Below, in pieces: positions 52,382 through 62,034 of a DNA stretch of 64,000 bases. This DNA is from Oceanobacillus sojae (GTDB lineage Bacteria; Bacillota; Bacilli; Bacillales; Amphibacillaceae). Below the pieces are notes generated by a model that saw nothing but the letters and a program-made list of their open reading frames with translations, was not told where the DNA came from and made no database searches. The position numbers and the translations under genes are program-made. The stretch spans positions 576,865 through 640,864 of the forward strand of contig NZ_LT727812.1 in assembly GCF_900162665.1 (NCBI RefSeq), given 5' to 3'. Numbering within the stretch: position 1 is the stretch's first letter; each line of letters opens with the position of its first letter.

Positions 52382-53509
52382 TTATTTTTTAAAACGGTTT
52401 GGATTCATATGATTAATGTCATGCTGTGTTTGATCCTGAAGTACGATTTCTGCTGCGATTTCTCCCATAATTGGAGCTAATTTAAAACCATGTCCCGAAT
52501 AACCGGATAAAACAATAATATTTGATTTATCTTCTATTCTTCCTACAAGTGCATGTTCATCAGGTGTATAGGCATCCATGTGGACACTTAGACGTACAGG
52601 ATCCGGGTTTATTCCATGAAAGAAGGACTTTACAATTTCAGTCTGGTTCAGCACTTCCTGATAAGGGATGTTATGCTCCAATTTATTTGGATTGGCAAAA
52701 GGCTCATCCGATCCGACAAGCGCTATTTTCACCATGCTCTGATCCAATGTAGGAGCTCCAAAGAAATCATACTTTTCCGTGGTACGTGCGAACACTGGAA
52801 ATACATCTTTTTGAAAGCCAGCTAAATCCTCTGGAATAAACCAGGACATAATAATTCTTCTCGGTTCAATAATTTCCTTAAACTCAGGCAGCAGTTCTTT
52901 TACCCATGAGCCTGCTGATACAATAACTTCATCAAATTCATGAACCTTACCGTCTGACTTAATTTCCACCTTTTCGTCCTTCTGATTAATAGAATCAATC
53001 TTACTATGCCGATAAATTTCAGCGCCATTCTTCTCAGCCAGATAGCAGGCAGATACTACAGCAAGCTCAGGCCGTAAAAATCCGGATTCTTTATCAAGAA
53101 TCACTGCATCTTCTTCAGAAAATTTATGTTGTGGAAACAGTTTTACCGCTTCCTTTATGTCAAAAACTTCATGATTAATTTGATAGTCATAGATACTTTT
53201 CAATACATTTTTGAAATTATCCGAATTAGCTCTGTCAATTGTCAATCCGCCATTAAGCGTAAGCAGCTGATTGCCGCTTTCCTTCTCCAGCTCACGCCAT
53301 AACTCTCTTGACCTTTTTAAGAGCGGAACATATTCCGGCCCCTCACGGTAAGCTGTCCGGAATAACCTTGATTCGCCCCCCACGGCAGAACGATCGTGCC
53401 CAACACCAAACTGCTCAAATCCAGTTACATCCACACCCTGCTGAGAAAGCTTCCAAAGCGTCATACTCCCCATTGTACCTAATCCAACTACTGCTACTCT
53501 TTTCCCCAT
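52382..53509 (-). CDS. Sarcosine oxidase-like FAD oxidoreductase, TRAP operon
   Basis: A 375-residue MSOX-like flavoprotein: FAD fold VAVVGLGTMGSMTLWKL, then GGESRLFRTAYREGPEYVPLL, Lys261 (MVKIALVG) and GYSGHGFKLAPIMGE. At the residue where MSOX attaches FAD through Cys there is His310 (SVHMDAYTPDEHA), so flavin binding must be non-covalent or through another residue. The start is the ATG at 53509 (GAGGTA upstream). It opens the operon soxA-like/dctP/dctQ/dctM, so it probably oxidises the imported compound. It differs clearly from the Cys-containing relative at 35480. Confidence 0.87.
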   Translation of the reverse strand: MGKRVAVVGLGTMGSMTLWKLSQQGVDVTGFEQFGVGHDRSAVGGESRLFRTAYREGPEYVPLLKRSRELWRELEKESGNQLLTLNGGLTIDRANSDNFKNVLKSIYDYQINHEVFDIKEAVKLFPQHKFSEEDAVILDKESGFLRPELAVVSACYLAEKNGAEIYRHSKIDSINQKDEKVEIKSDGKVHEFDEVIVSAGSWVKELLPEFKEIIEPRRIIMSWFIPEDLAGFQKDVFPVFARTTEKYDFFGAPTLDQSMVKIALVGSDEPFANPNKLEHNIPYQEVLNQTEIVKSFFHGINPDPVRLSVHMDAYTPDEHALVGRIEDKSNIIVLSGYSGHGFKLAPIMGEIAAEIVLQDQTQHDINHMNPNRFKK

Positions 53510-53572
53510 CGAATACCTCATTTCTAAATATACTGAAACAAAAAGGAACGATTCCACTCTAAAAACAAAGAG

Positions 53573-53621
53573 AGTGAACGTTCACTTTCTAATATGATAG
53601 CAATTTTCTGATGATTGTCAA
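53573..53621 (-). promoter_or_regulatory. Promoter and TetR-type operator of the oxidase/TRAP operon
   Basis: On the minus strand TTGACA (53621-53616), 16 bases, then TATCAT (53599-53594). Immediately downstream is the perfect palindrome AGTGAACGTTCACT (53586-53573), nearly extended to 22 bases. It covers the expected transcription start, so a bound TetR protein would block initiation. The only regulator nearby is the TetR gene at 53775. Confidence 0.75.
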
Positions 53622-53738
53622 TACTTAATGATTAAATTTTTTAATTTTTTCTAATATAAACGCAATATAATTTCTGTTATTAGGAAAAGAAGCTTTAAAA
53701 TATAAAGAATTATCAGTTTTAAAAGTAGTTAAGCTGAT

Positions 53739-53769
53739 AAAAAAACTGCTCTTATATCAGAACAGTTTT
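53739..53769 (-). terminator. Terminator of the tetR-type gene
   Basis: AAAACTG/CAGTTTT stem with an inner TCT/AGA, followed on the minus strand by T7. It separates the regulator from the operon it probably controls. Confidence 0.8.
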
Positions 53770-53774
53770 AGTTG

Positions 53775-54416
53775 CTATTTCAAAATTGGGGTAATGGATT
53801 GAAGAATAAAATTAATTTTGTCCTGATTCGTTAAAGCCTCCTCTGGCTTCTTATGTAGAAAAAAACGAAACCGGATTTCATGGTAATTGGAAATCAGTGA
53901 ATTCAGAAAAAGAATAAAATAATTATCAAGCAGAAAGGACAGCTCCTTATCATCTATAGCAAGCTTTATTTCACCTTTTTCCCGAGCTTCCTGAACCATA
54001 TTATAAACATAGTCTGCTGATTCCATAAAGGGCTGATTAAGCTTATCAGACAGTAAATCGGCTTCAAATGACCCTAAATTTGAATATATTTTTATGTAAT
54101 CAGGGTACTTCTGATGAAGCTTTATAATTTGATTTAAATAAGCCTCCACTGTTTGTTTCAGTGAATTTTCAATATGTGTGTATTTTTTATATAATTCTTC
54201 CTCTAAAATTTCCTGACATCTTAATAAGACTTCTAAAAATAATTCTTCCTTGTTATCAAAATATTTATAAAGTGCGCCATTAGAGATATCTGCGTTTTCA
54301 CATATATCCTTTATACTTGCTCCATAATATCCCTTTTCAGCAAAGCATGCTGCTGCACCATCAAAAATAGTATTCTGTTTTTCTTTTGATAGTTTTTGAA
54401 ATGTCTTTTTTGCCAT
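53775..54416 (-). CDS. TetR/AcrR family transcriptional regulator
   Basis: A 213-residue regulator. The N-terminal HTH is IFDGAAACFAEKGYYGASIKDICENADISNGALYKYFDNKEELF (about 16-60), a standard TetR DNA-binding domain. The C-terminal part is a helical ligand-binding domain of no clear subgroup. AGAGGAG precedes the ATG. It is upstream of, and parallel to, the oxidase/TRAP operon, separated by a terminator and the GAACGTTC palindrome it probably binds. Confidence 0.9.
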   Translation of the reverse strand: MAKKTFQKLSKEKQNTIFDGAAACFAEKGYYGASIKDICENADISNGALYKYFDNKEELFLEVLLRCQEILEEELYKKYTHIENSLKQTVEAYLNQIIKLHQKYPDYIKIYSNLGSFEADLLSDKLNQPFMESADYVYNMVQEAREKGEIKLAIDDKELSFLLDNYFILFLNSLISNYHEIRFRFFLHKKPEEALTNQDKINFILQSITPILK

Positions 54417-54614
54417 ACTAATCTCCTCTTTTATTCCTATTATTAAGCTTAATAAAAAATTGGTTTCTTGTTATTAGAATGACACACATCTAAAATTTTG
54501 AAAACAAAAAAGGTTAAAAATATATATAAAAAGAGTCGCCTAAATTGATTACGGCAACCCTTTTACAACTTTATTTATTTAATTTGCCAGTCCAAATTTC
54601 ATTTACAGGTCTAA

Positions 54615-55445
54615 TTAACCTTCCTGCGGTTTTTCAGCATATGTTTTTTCAGGATCTTCACTATTCGCATCAAGCGCTTCTTTGATTGCTTTACGCAAAT
54701 CACGCTCCACAGCCCATTGCTCCATCGATTCTGTTTTTGCAATGATCCGTAAAGTTATTTCCGCTGAGCCAAATGTTTGTACTCCGAGAACATCCGGACC
54801 CTCCACAATTTTAGGATTGTTTTCTTTCATTTCATCACATACTGTTTGCAATATGCCAACTGCATTATCAATATTGTCACTATATGGAATTGCAATATCT
54901 ACTAAAGCCTGCATATTCCCGCGGGAGTGGTTACTTAAAGAGCTGACTTCTCTATTAGGAACATAGTTTAAAGTACCGTCAAAGCTCCGGATTTGCATGG
55001 TCCGCAGACCAACTTCTTCGACAACACCATCATATCCGGCAGCCGTAACATAATCACCAACATCAACCTGCTTCTCTAACAACAGGAAAAAACCTGTAAC
55101 AATATCACTTACCAGCCCCTGAGCACCGAAGCCAATTGCCAGACCGACGACCCCGGCCCCGGCAATCAAACCAGTAGCATTAATATCAAAAATACCAAGA
55201 ATAATTACTAACGTCACAAAAAATAAAACATATGAAAATGCACTGATTGTTAAAGACTGCAGGGTCTTTGTTCTGCCTGCGGACATTTTCTTCTTAACCT
55301 GTGCTTTGGAAAACGAATTCCGGATAAACCTTTTTCCAATAGCACGTGCAATATAAAATACAATAAGTGTCGCTATAAGTTTTAATAAAATAATTCCGCT
55401 ATCTAATAAAATTTGCTCCCAATTGATATTTTCTATCCAATCCAT
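54615..55445 (-). CDS. Small-conductance mechanosensitive channel (MscS family)
   Basis: A 276-residue MscS-type channel (like B. subtilis YkuT). There are three membrane segments. The pore helix is GLIAGAGVVGLAIGFGAQGLVSDIVTGFFLLLEKQ (about 92-126), with the Gly/Ala-rich packing face. The soluble MscS beta domain follows (VGDYVTAAGYDGVVEEVGLRTMQIR). It releases solutes on hypo-osmotic shock. AAGGAGATGG precedes the ATG. Monocistronic. Confidence 0.92.
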   Translation of the reverse strand: MDWIENINWEQILLDSGIILLKLIATLIVFYIARAIGKRFIRNSFSKAQVKKKMSAGRTKTLQSLTISAFSYVLFFVTLVIILGIFDINATGLIAGAGVVGLAIGFGAQGLVSDIVTGFFLLLEKQVDVGDYVTAAGYDGVVEEVGLRTMQIRSFDGTLNYVPNREVSSLSNHSRGNMQALVDIAIPYSDNIDNAVGILQTVCDEMKENNPKIVEGPDVLGVQTFGSAEITLRIIAKTESMEQWAVERDLRKAIKEALDANSEDPEKTYAEKPQEG

Positions 55446-55740
55446 TCTTCCATCTCCTTCTGAACTGCTCTCAATGATTGATGATTATATCAAATGAAGA
55501 ATCCAATGTAAAATAAGAAAGGATTCGATATAAGAGGAAATTCTAAAATAAAATTAGCAGTCGATTGGATGAATTACATCCCACCAAGCTCAAGTGATAG
55601 AAAGAGTCCCTCCAGATCTTATATAGTCAGGCAAATTACTTTCTTTTAAAAATTCACAGATTTTATCACTTTAATATGATAAAATATTAACGTATTAAAC
55701 AATTTTATTATACTGAAATTATTTACGTGGAGGAATTATC

Positions 55741-57321
55741 TTGAAAAATATTGCTATCATAGGAAGCTCCGGCGGCAACCTGTACAATTTAGGAGGAAAA
55801 AATCCAAGGAAATTATTAGATGAAATTAAAAGTCAATGTCATGCTGCTAATTTTAATATTGCAGCCATTCAATTTATCGCTTCAGAAGTTTCCATGGATC
55901 AGGCAAAAGCAAATTCAAAAACAAGCCTTTTTAGTCTGGATGAAGAAGGACAAATCATACAAAGCGCTACAAATACATTAGAAAAAATAAACGAACAAGC
56001 AAAACAGACAGACGAAGAGATCGCCGCTCATATTCTTAATAAAACAGTGGATGGGTTAATCGTCATGAGCGCGGATGCCGAGCATGTAAATCAAAAGGTT
56101 GTTAACGCAGCTGTCGGTATGGGTATCCCAATCCTTGGAACAGGCGGCACATCCATGGCAACGATCAGTGCAAAAGGGGCAAACGTTATAGCTAAATCGG
56201 GAACAACGGGTACTACAAATCGAACACGAGCTATCTCCTTCGTTGCTGCCATGGCTAAATTTTGGGGTATAAAATATAAACCAACGATCGGAAATACAAA
56301 TAAAGGGGATGCAGAAAATAGCGGGAGCATCTGGAAAAACATTAATATCCGCGGCATCATGGTTTCCGCATTGCCAGGTTTTATTGCAATGGCTTTAGTT
56401 CTTGCCCTAAGTAAGATCCCTCTATTTAGCGGTCTGCAAGATATTTTCGATATTATGATTGGGGCACTTCCAATTGTTATTGCAGTGATTGCAGCAAAAC
56501 AAGTGTCTAATTTAGATGAAGTGTCTATCGTTGCAGGGGTAATAGCCGGTGTGCTATCCGTGGACGGAGGAATTATTGGCGGTATCATCGGTGGTATTTT
56601 AGCCGGTATTTTCGTGCATTATTTCTTTCAAAAGTGCATTAGCTGGAAATTCCCAATGACAACAGTAAATATCGTCACGGGAGGAATAGCCGGTTTACTT
56701 GCAGGTCTATTAGTCTATTTTTTATTCGCACCAATCGCATTGTTCATTGGGGATGGAATTAAAACTGTCATCGAAGCAGCCATTGGCTTCAGCCCAATTC
56801 TAGCAGGACTATTAGGCGGTCTGCTTATTTGGCCAGCTATTTTAGGAGGAATATACCACGCAGCTATTCTGCCTATCGTATTACTCGAAATGGAAAAAAC
56901 AGGAGTAAGTTTCCTTGGTGCTATTGATATGGTTGGTCTGGTGATGGTGTCTGCTGGAATTAATTTAGCAAATATCATTGCTCCAAGAGAAAAAGGGGAT
57001 GCAGCTGCTGCAACTCCAGGTTTCTTAATCAATATGGGATTCGGAACATTTGTGGAAGCAGCCTATCCATTCATGTTCTCAAATAAAATCGTCTTCGCCG
57101 GTGCAATTCTATCTGCCGGAGTCGGCGGCGCACTGGTTGGACTGTTCGATGTGCGCGGTACTGCCTATGTCCCAACATTCACTACACCTTTTTTATCTGA
57201 TAATCCTTTAGGGTTTGTTATCGCTATGCTCGCATCATTTATGCTAACTTTTGCCATTACATTGATTGCAAATAAGAAAAAGAGAGTGGAAGAAGTCAGA
57301 GATAAGGGAATGAATGCTTAA
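55741..57321 (+). CDS. PTS EIIC-like membrane protein with N-terminal soluble domain
   Basis: A 526-residue fusion. Residues 1-185 are soluble and Rossmann-like (IAIIGSSGGNLYNLGG at the start; GIPILGTGGTSMATISAKGANVIAKSGTTG at about 130-160). Residues about 205-515 form eight to ten membrane segments rich in Gly (SVDGGIIGGIIGGILAGIFVHYFF) and look like the PTS_EIIC_2/PfoR group. No EIIA or EIIB phosphorylation domain and no such gene is nearby. The start codon is TTG with GTGGAGG 8 bases upstream. Function is unknown. A transporter or sensor regulated by the N-terminal domain is possible. Confidence 0.65.
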   Translation: MKNIAIIGSSGGNLYNLGGKNPRKLLDEIKSQCHAANFNIAAIQFIASEVSMDQAKANSKTSLFSLDEEGQIIQSATNTLEKINEQAKQTDEEIAAHILNKTVDGLIVMSADAEHVNQKVVNAAVGMGIPILGTGGTSMATISAKGANVIAKSGTTGTTNRTRAISFVAAMAKFWGIKYKPTIGNTNKGDAENSGSIWKNINIRGIMVSALPGFIAMALVLALSKIPLFSGLQDIFDIMIGALPIVIAVIAAKQVSNLDEVSIVAGVIAGVLSVDGGIIGGIIGGILAGIFVHYFFQKCISWKFPMTTVNIVTGGIAGLLAGLLVYFLFAPIALFIGDGIKTVIEAAIGFSPILAGLLGGLLIWPAILGGIYHAAILPIVLLEMEKTGVSFLGAIDMVGLVMVSAGINLANIIAPREKGDAAAATPGFLINMGFGTFVEAAYPFMFSNKIVFAGAILSAGVGGALVGLFDVRGTAYVPTFTTPFLSDNPLGFVIAMLASFMLTFAITLIANKKKRVEEVRDKGMNA

Positions 57322-57361
57322 AAGAAATATTTTGAATAATAAATATGTGGGGAATAAAATG

Positions 57362-57458
57362 AAGCGGCTAGAACGGCATCCATTCGGTAAAGAAAACATT
57401 GCAGTCAAGAGAAGCTGATGTTAATTTATTGCATGGGATGAGGTGAAGCCGCTTTTTT
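57362..57458 (+). terminator. Possible terminator after the EIIC-like gene
   Basis: AAGCGGCT (57362-57369) pairs with AGCCGCTT (57447-57454), followed by T6. The loop is long (77 bases) and itself can fold. 57459-57577 is AT-rich without a gene. Confidence 0.5.
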
Positions 57459-57577
57459 GTCGCATACAGCTGGTTGCAGCAATTCATGAATAATAATTAA
57501 TTCGCAAAAAATTTTTTCATCATAGAAAAAAACGCCATAGGCCTAAAATTAGGTTCATAGCGTTTTCTAAAATTATA

Positions 57578-58012
57578 TTATATAAATTCCTTCTGCTCCT
57601 TCAACAATACCGATATCCCCTGCTCATCCTTCTCCACCTTCCAATTAAGAGAAAGCATCTGCTCTAACTCATGAAGGGAGGCTGCATCCAATTTCAATCC
57701 CTTAACACCTGTTTCCAGCTTCTGATAATCCTCCCCGGGTTCTTTTTGAAACTTCAGTCTTAATAACCTCTCCAAGCCGCCTACAGTAACAAATTTAACA
57801 GCATACCCTGCATTAATTATTTGTTTAAAAGCTTCAAAATCCTTCTCAGCTAACGTAATCAACTGCTCATAATCATACTTTTCATGAATTTGTTTCCATT
57901 TTGATACATCTTTTTCTTTCACATCATGTATTATTTCTTCATTCGTTATTCCGTTCACACGCAATGTTTCAATTATATATGCTTCCATCTGAGAAATTTT
58001 TGGTCGTTTCAT
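57578..58012 (-). CDS. Hypothetical protein, 144 residues
   Basis: A charged, mostly helical soluble protein I do not recognise. It begins MKRPKISQMEAYIIETLRVNGITNEEIIHDV and has a central NAGYAVKFVTVGGLERLLRLKF. An in-frame TTG two codons upstream is an alternative, but AAAGGAA spacing favours the ATG at 58012. It lies 32 bases after the last ABC ATPase gene and on the same strand, so it probably belongs to the peptide transport operon. Confidence 0.65.
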   Translation of the reverse strand: MKRPKISQMEAYIIETLRVNGITNEEIIHDVKEKDVSKWKQIHEKYDYEQLITLAEKDFEAFKQIINAGYAVKFVTVGGLERLLRLKFQKEPGEDYQKLETGVKGLKLDAASLHELEQMLSLNWKVEKDEQGISVLLKEQKEFI

Positions 58013-58044
58013 CTGCAAATATTCCTTTCTTCATTCAAAATTAA

Positions 58045-59049
58045 TTACTGACTGCTGGCAATTGTTTCTGTTTCCTGCGGGTAAAAACAAGCAACCTGAT
58101 GATTAGGATTATTACCATCCTTTTCTTCTAAAACAGGGATGTGCTGCTTGCAGGATTCCTGTGCAATCGGGCATCTTGTATGAAAAATACATCCCGTTGG
58201 CGGATTAGCAGGAGACGGCAATTCGCCTTTCAGCATAATCCGCTGCCGTTGTCTCTCTTTCTCTGGATCTGGTAACGGGATCGCTGACAGGAGCGCATTT
58301 GTATATGGATGCTTGGAATGATGATACAATGTATCACTGTCGGATAATTCCATCACCTTACCAAGATACATTACCGCAACTTTATCTGCGATATGCTTAA
58401 TTACCGATAAGTCATGGGCAATAAATACATAAGTCAGCCCCAGTTCCTCCTGCAAATCTTCCAGCAGATTAATTACCTGCGCCTGTACGGATACATCCAA
58501 TGCACTTACCGGCTCATCCAGAATTAACAGCTTTGGATTCAGAGCAAGAGCCCTGGCAATGCCGATCCGCTGCCGCTGTCCTCCGGAAAACTGATGCGGA
58601 AACTTTTCTGCATCCTCTCTCTTTAGACCAACCAGATCTAATAATTCATAAACCCGTTCATTTAAATTACTTGTCATTTTAAATGCCTTCAACGGTGCTG
58701 CAATAATCTCACCAGCCTTCATTCTTGGATTCAGACTGGTGTACGGATCCTGATATACCATTTGGATATCTCTGCGTAATTCATGCATCTGCTTTTTATT
58801 GTACCCCAGAATACTTTTGCCCTCAAAAAGTATGTCTCCGGAGCTCGGTTCTAAAAGACCGACAATAGTACGGGCCAATGTACTTTTCCCGCAGCCGGAT
58901 TCACCCACAATTCCCAAAGTTTCTCCCTGCCGGACAGTCAGACTGACTCCGTTTACTGCTTTTACATGGTTCACAGGTTTTTTAAATACTTTTTCTTTTA
59001 TCGGAAAGTACATTTTTATATCCTTTAACTCCAGTAACAGCTCAGACAT
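58045..59049 (-). CDS. Oligopeptide/dipeptide ABC transporter ATP-binding protein (OppF type)
   Basis: A 334-residue ATPase with Walker A GESGCGKST, signature FSGGQRQRIGIARAL and Walker B LLILDEPVSALDVS. The C-terminal oligopeptide extension has the iron-sulfur-like CIFHTRCPIAQESCKQHIPV cysteines (about 285-305). Its ATG overlaps the OppD-type stop by one base. With its partner it powers peptide uptake. Confidence 0.93.
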   Translation of the reverse strand: MSELLLELKDIKMYFPIKEKVFKKPVNHVKAVNGVSLTVRQGETLGIVGESGCGKSTLARTIVGLLEPSSGDILFEGKSILGYNKKQMHELRRDIQMVYQDPYTSLNPRMKAGEIIAAPLKAFKMTSNLNERVYELLDLVGLKREDAEKFPHQFSGGQRQRIGIARALALNPKLLILDEPVSALDVSVQAQVINLLEDLQEELGLTYVFIAHDLSVIKHIADKVAVMYLGKVMELSDSDTLYHHSKHPYTNALLSAIPLPDPEKERQRQRIMLKGELPSPANPPTGCIFHTRCPIAQESCKQHIPVLEEKDGNNPNHQVACFYPQETETIASSQ

Positions 59050-60068
59050 TATTTTACAGCTCCCTTCTGAGCATTTACTTCAAACTCTTGCTTCTTATTA
59101 AAAAATTCCTCTTCAGACAATATACAGGCAGCCCAATGTCCTTCTCCACGTTCTGTTAACGAAGGATCAATTTCTAAGCATGCTTTTGTAGCAAATGGAC
59201 ATCTCGGGCTGAAATGACAGCCTTTTGGTCGATCGATTAAATTGCTCGGCTGTCCTTGAATTGGTATCAACCGATCTGATGTATCTGAATCAATACGTGG
59301 CAGAGACCGCAGTAAAGACCAGGTATAAGGCATCGTGGAACGATAAAATATATCTGACACGCTCCCTTTCTCAACAATTCTGCCTGAATACATGACAAGC
59401 ACTCTGTCCGCAATTTGTGCAACGACGCCCAGATCATGTGTAATTAAAATAATCGCAGTTCCATATTTTTTCTGAATCGAGCGCATTAATTCCAGGATTT
59501 GCGCCTGTATGGTCACATCAAGTGCTGTCGTTGGTTCATCAGCAATTAATACTTTCGGACGGCCTGCCAGTGCAATCGCAATTAAAACACGCTGGCGCAT
59601 CCCTCCGGAAAATTGATGCGGATAGTCATGCAGTCTACGCTCGGGATCAGGAATACCAACATCTGTTAAAAGTTCTAAAGCTCTTTTTTTTGCAGCTTTT
59701 TTAGATACCTTCTCATGAGAACGAATTGCTTCAATCAGCTGATCTCCAACTCTAAAAACGGGGTTCAGGCTGGACATAGGGTCCTGAAAAATCATAGAGA
59801 TTTCATTTCCTCTCACTCTGCGAAGCTCTTTTTCACTTACATCCAGCAGATTTTTCCCTTCAAAAAGTATTTCTCCTTCTGGATGAAAGACTGGAGGAGA
59901 AGGGTTTAACTGCATAATAGAATGTGCTAATACACTCTTCCCGCTCCCGGATTCACCTACAATACAGATGGTTTCTCCCGCTTTAATTTGAAAAGATACA
60001 TCATCTACCGCTTTTACCGTTCCGTTTTCTGTATCAATGTAGGTTTTTAAATTCTTTATCTCAAGCAT
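59049..60068 (-). CDS. Oligopeptide/dipeptide ABC transporter ATP-binding protein (OppD type)
   Basis: A 339-residue ATPase with Walker [10 protein letters not shown], signature [15 protein letters not shown] and Walker [15 protein letters not shown]. The C-terminal [21 protein letters not shown] cysteine cluster is typical of the family. The Walker A ends in Ser-Val, as in other OppD proteins. It lies 18 bases after the permease gene. Confidence 0.93.
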   Translation of the reverse strand: MLEIKNLKTYIDTENGTVKAVDDVSFQIKAGETICIVGESGSGKSVLAHSIMQLNPSPPVFHPEGEILFEGKNLLDVSEKELRRVRGNEISMIFQDPMSSLNPVFRVGDQLIEAIRSHEKVSKKAAKKRALELLTDVGIPDPERRLHDYPHQFSGGMRQRVLIAIALAGRPKVLIADEPTTALDVTIQAQILELMRSIQKKYGTAIILITHDLGVVAQIADRVLVMYSGRIVEKGSVSDIFYRSTMPYTWSLLRSLPRIDSDTSDRLIPIQGQPSNLIDRPKGCHFSPRCPFATKACLEIDPSLTERGEGHWAACILSEEEFFNKKQEFEVNAQKGAVK

Positions 60069-60085
60069 GAATACCGCCCCCTCTC

Positions 60086-60937
60086 TTAAGATGCTATTTT
60101 CGTTTTAACGAAGCACTGTTTTCTTTTTTTGTTTTTTCTTGCATGTGGATCAAATGAATCACGTAATCCGTCGCCAAGCATATTTAAGGCAAGTACTGTA
60201 ACAACAATTGCTAATCCTGGAAAAATGGAAATCCACGGTGCGATGGAAATATAAATTTGTGATTCCTGAAGCATATTTCCCCAGGTTGGCGTTGATGGAT
60301 CTACCCCAACACCTAAAAAGCTTAACGCCGCTTCTGCAAGAATGGCTTTCGCAAAGATAAACGTTCCCTGAACTATAATAGGAGACAAAACATTCGGTAA
60401 AACATATTTCGATATAACTACCGGATCACTGACTCCTGAAGTTTTGGCCGCTTCAATATACTGAACCGAATTTATTTGCAGAACCGCTGACCGTACAATA
60501 CGCGTCATTACCGGCCAAAATGATAAAGTTAGCGCAATAATAATATTTGTTACACTTCCTCCCAATGCTGCAACAAGCGCCAAAGCAAGAAGTAAAGAAG
60601 GAAAGGCAAGCATACCATCAATAACACGCATAATAATAAAATCTGCTTTTTTATAATAACCGGCGATTAAGCCTGTGACTGTTCCCAGAATGGTTGCTAA
60701 TACTGCAACTGTAAAACCGACAGTCAGAGAGACTCTAGCCGCTACCACCGTTAATGCAAAAACATCTCTTCCAAAATGGTCCGTACCGAACCAGAATGTC
60801 CCGGATGGAGGAAGCAGCCGCTGCGCAGCATCTATAAAACCAGGAGAAACAGGCAGCCAGACATTAGCTGTTATTGTTGCAATTGTCAATAATAACAATA
60901 TAGAAAGAGCAACAAGATTTCTTTTTTTCTTCAGCAT
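60086..60937 (-). CDS. Oligopeptide/dipeptide ABC transporter permease (OppC/DppC type)
   Basis: A 283-residue permease with six segments. FWFGTDHFGRDVFALTVVAARVSLTVGF is the standard N-terminal signature. The EAA loop is QYIEAAKTSGVSDPVVISKYVLPNVLSPIIV (about 179-209). AAAGGAGATATCCCT precedes the ATG. Confidence 0.93.
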   Translation of the reverse strand: MLKKKRNLVALSILLLLTIATITANVWLPVSPGFIDAAQRLLPPSGTFWFGTDHFGRDVFALTVVAARVSLTVGFTVAVLATILGTVTGLIAGYYKKADFIIMRVIDGMLAFPSLLLALALVAALGGSVTNIIIALTLSFWPVMTRIVRSAVLQINSVQYIEAAKTSGVSDPVVISKYVLPNVLSPIIVQGTFIFAKAILAEAALSFLGVGVDPSTPTWGNMLQESQIYISIAPWISIFPGLAIVVTVLALNMLGDGLRDSFDPHARKNKKRKQCFVKTKIAS

Positions 60938-60999
60938 AGGGATATCTCCTTTTTCTCAATAGAGTAAATCAATTTCATATATGGTGCTGTACTTCCGCC

Positions 61000-61944
61000 T
61001 CAGTCATAACGGATTCTCGGATCAAGCAGACCGTAAAGCAGATCAACCAGTAAATTGATAACGACATAGATAACAGCGATAAATAAAACAACACCTTGAA
61101 TTACCGGGTAATCTCTCCGGTGAATCGAATCAATAAGCAGCTGCCCAATTCCCGGTATGGTAAATATCGTTTCAATAATAACTGTCCCGCCTAATAATCC
61201 AGCAATCGTTACACCAATAACTGTAGTTGTCGGGATTAAAGCATTCGCAAAAACATGCTTCATCAGGACAGCACTTTCTTTTATTCCCTTCGCCCGGGCT
61301 GTTTTCGTATAATCCTGGTTTACTGCCTCTAACATTCCGTCACGTAGCATTCTGGATATCAAACCTATCTCTACTGTTGCCAGAACAAATGCCGGCAGGA
61401 TTAAATGGTGCAGCCAAGACAGAAATCCTTCTGCAATTGGTATATAACCTGCTACCGGAAAAATCGGGACACTCACTCCCAGTCCTAATACTAATAACAT
61501 AGCAAACCAGAATTCCGGAATAGATGCACCTAATAAAGACGCTGAGATAAATAGCGGATCTAAAACAGTCTGCCGTTTCCAGACAACAAAAATCGCAATT
61601 GGTATCGCGATCACTAACGTAAAAATCATAGAAACCAGCATCACGCTGAAGGTAGGTCCAATTCGATCTAATATAATAGATAGAACTGGTTCAGAGGAAT
61701 AAACAGACTCTCCCAAATCTCCCTTGAAAACATTTATAACCCAGTCAAAAAACTGGACAACGATGGGCTGGTTCAACCCAAGCTGCTCCTCCAGCTGCTG
61801 GACAGCCTCTGCTGAGCTATCTTCTCCCAGAATCAGATAAGCCGGATTTCCGGGCGTCAAATGGACAATCATAAAAACAATAATACTTACCACTAACATG
61901 ACTGGAATAATAGATATAAGCCGACGAATTGTATATTGTAACAA
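61000..61944 (-). CDS. Oligopeptide/dipeptide ABC transporter permease (OppB/DppB type)
   Basis: A 314-residue permease with six segments. LIVHLTPGNPAYLILGEDSSAEAV-type N-terminal sequence, the EAA loop DYTKTARAKGIKESAVLMKHVFANALIP (about 211-238) and the end LVDLLYGLLDPRIRYD are typical. The start codon is TTG behind GAGGTG. A stem-loop lies between it and the binding-protein gene. Confidence 0.93.
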   Translation of the reverse strand: MLQYTIRRLISIIPVMLVVSIIVFMIVHLTPGNPAYLILGEDSSAEAVQQLEEQLGLNQPIVVQFFDWVINVFKGDLGESVYSSEPVLSIILDRIGPTFSVMLVSMIFTLVIAIPIAIFVVWKRQTVLDPLFISASLLGASIPEFWFAMLLVLGLGVSVPIFPVAGYIPIAEGFLSWLHHLILPAFVLATVEIGLISRMLRDGMLEAVNQDYTKTARAKGIKESAVLMKHVFANALIPTTTVIGVTIAGLLGGTVIIETIFTIPGIGQLLIDSIHRRDYPVIQGVVLFIAVIYVVINLLVDLLYGLLDPRIRYD

Positions 61945-62034
61945 ACCCCATTCACCTCATTTGCTGTTTTACCATATCGGCTCCTGATAAGCAGAAGCTT
62001 CCGGTACCGAAATAGTAATATTTATCACTTTAAT

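Noticed and set aside
57359-57418. 19-residue frame starting MKRLERHPFGKE
   Set aside because: It lies in the loop region of a likely terminator and has only a weak GGGGAA site.
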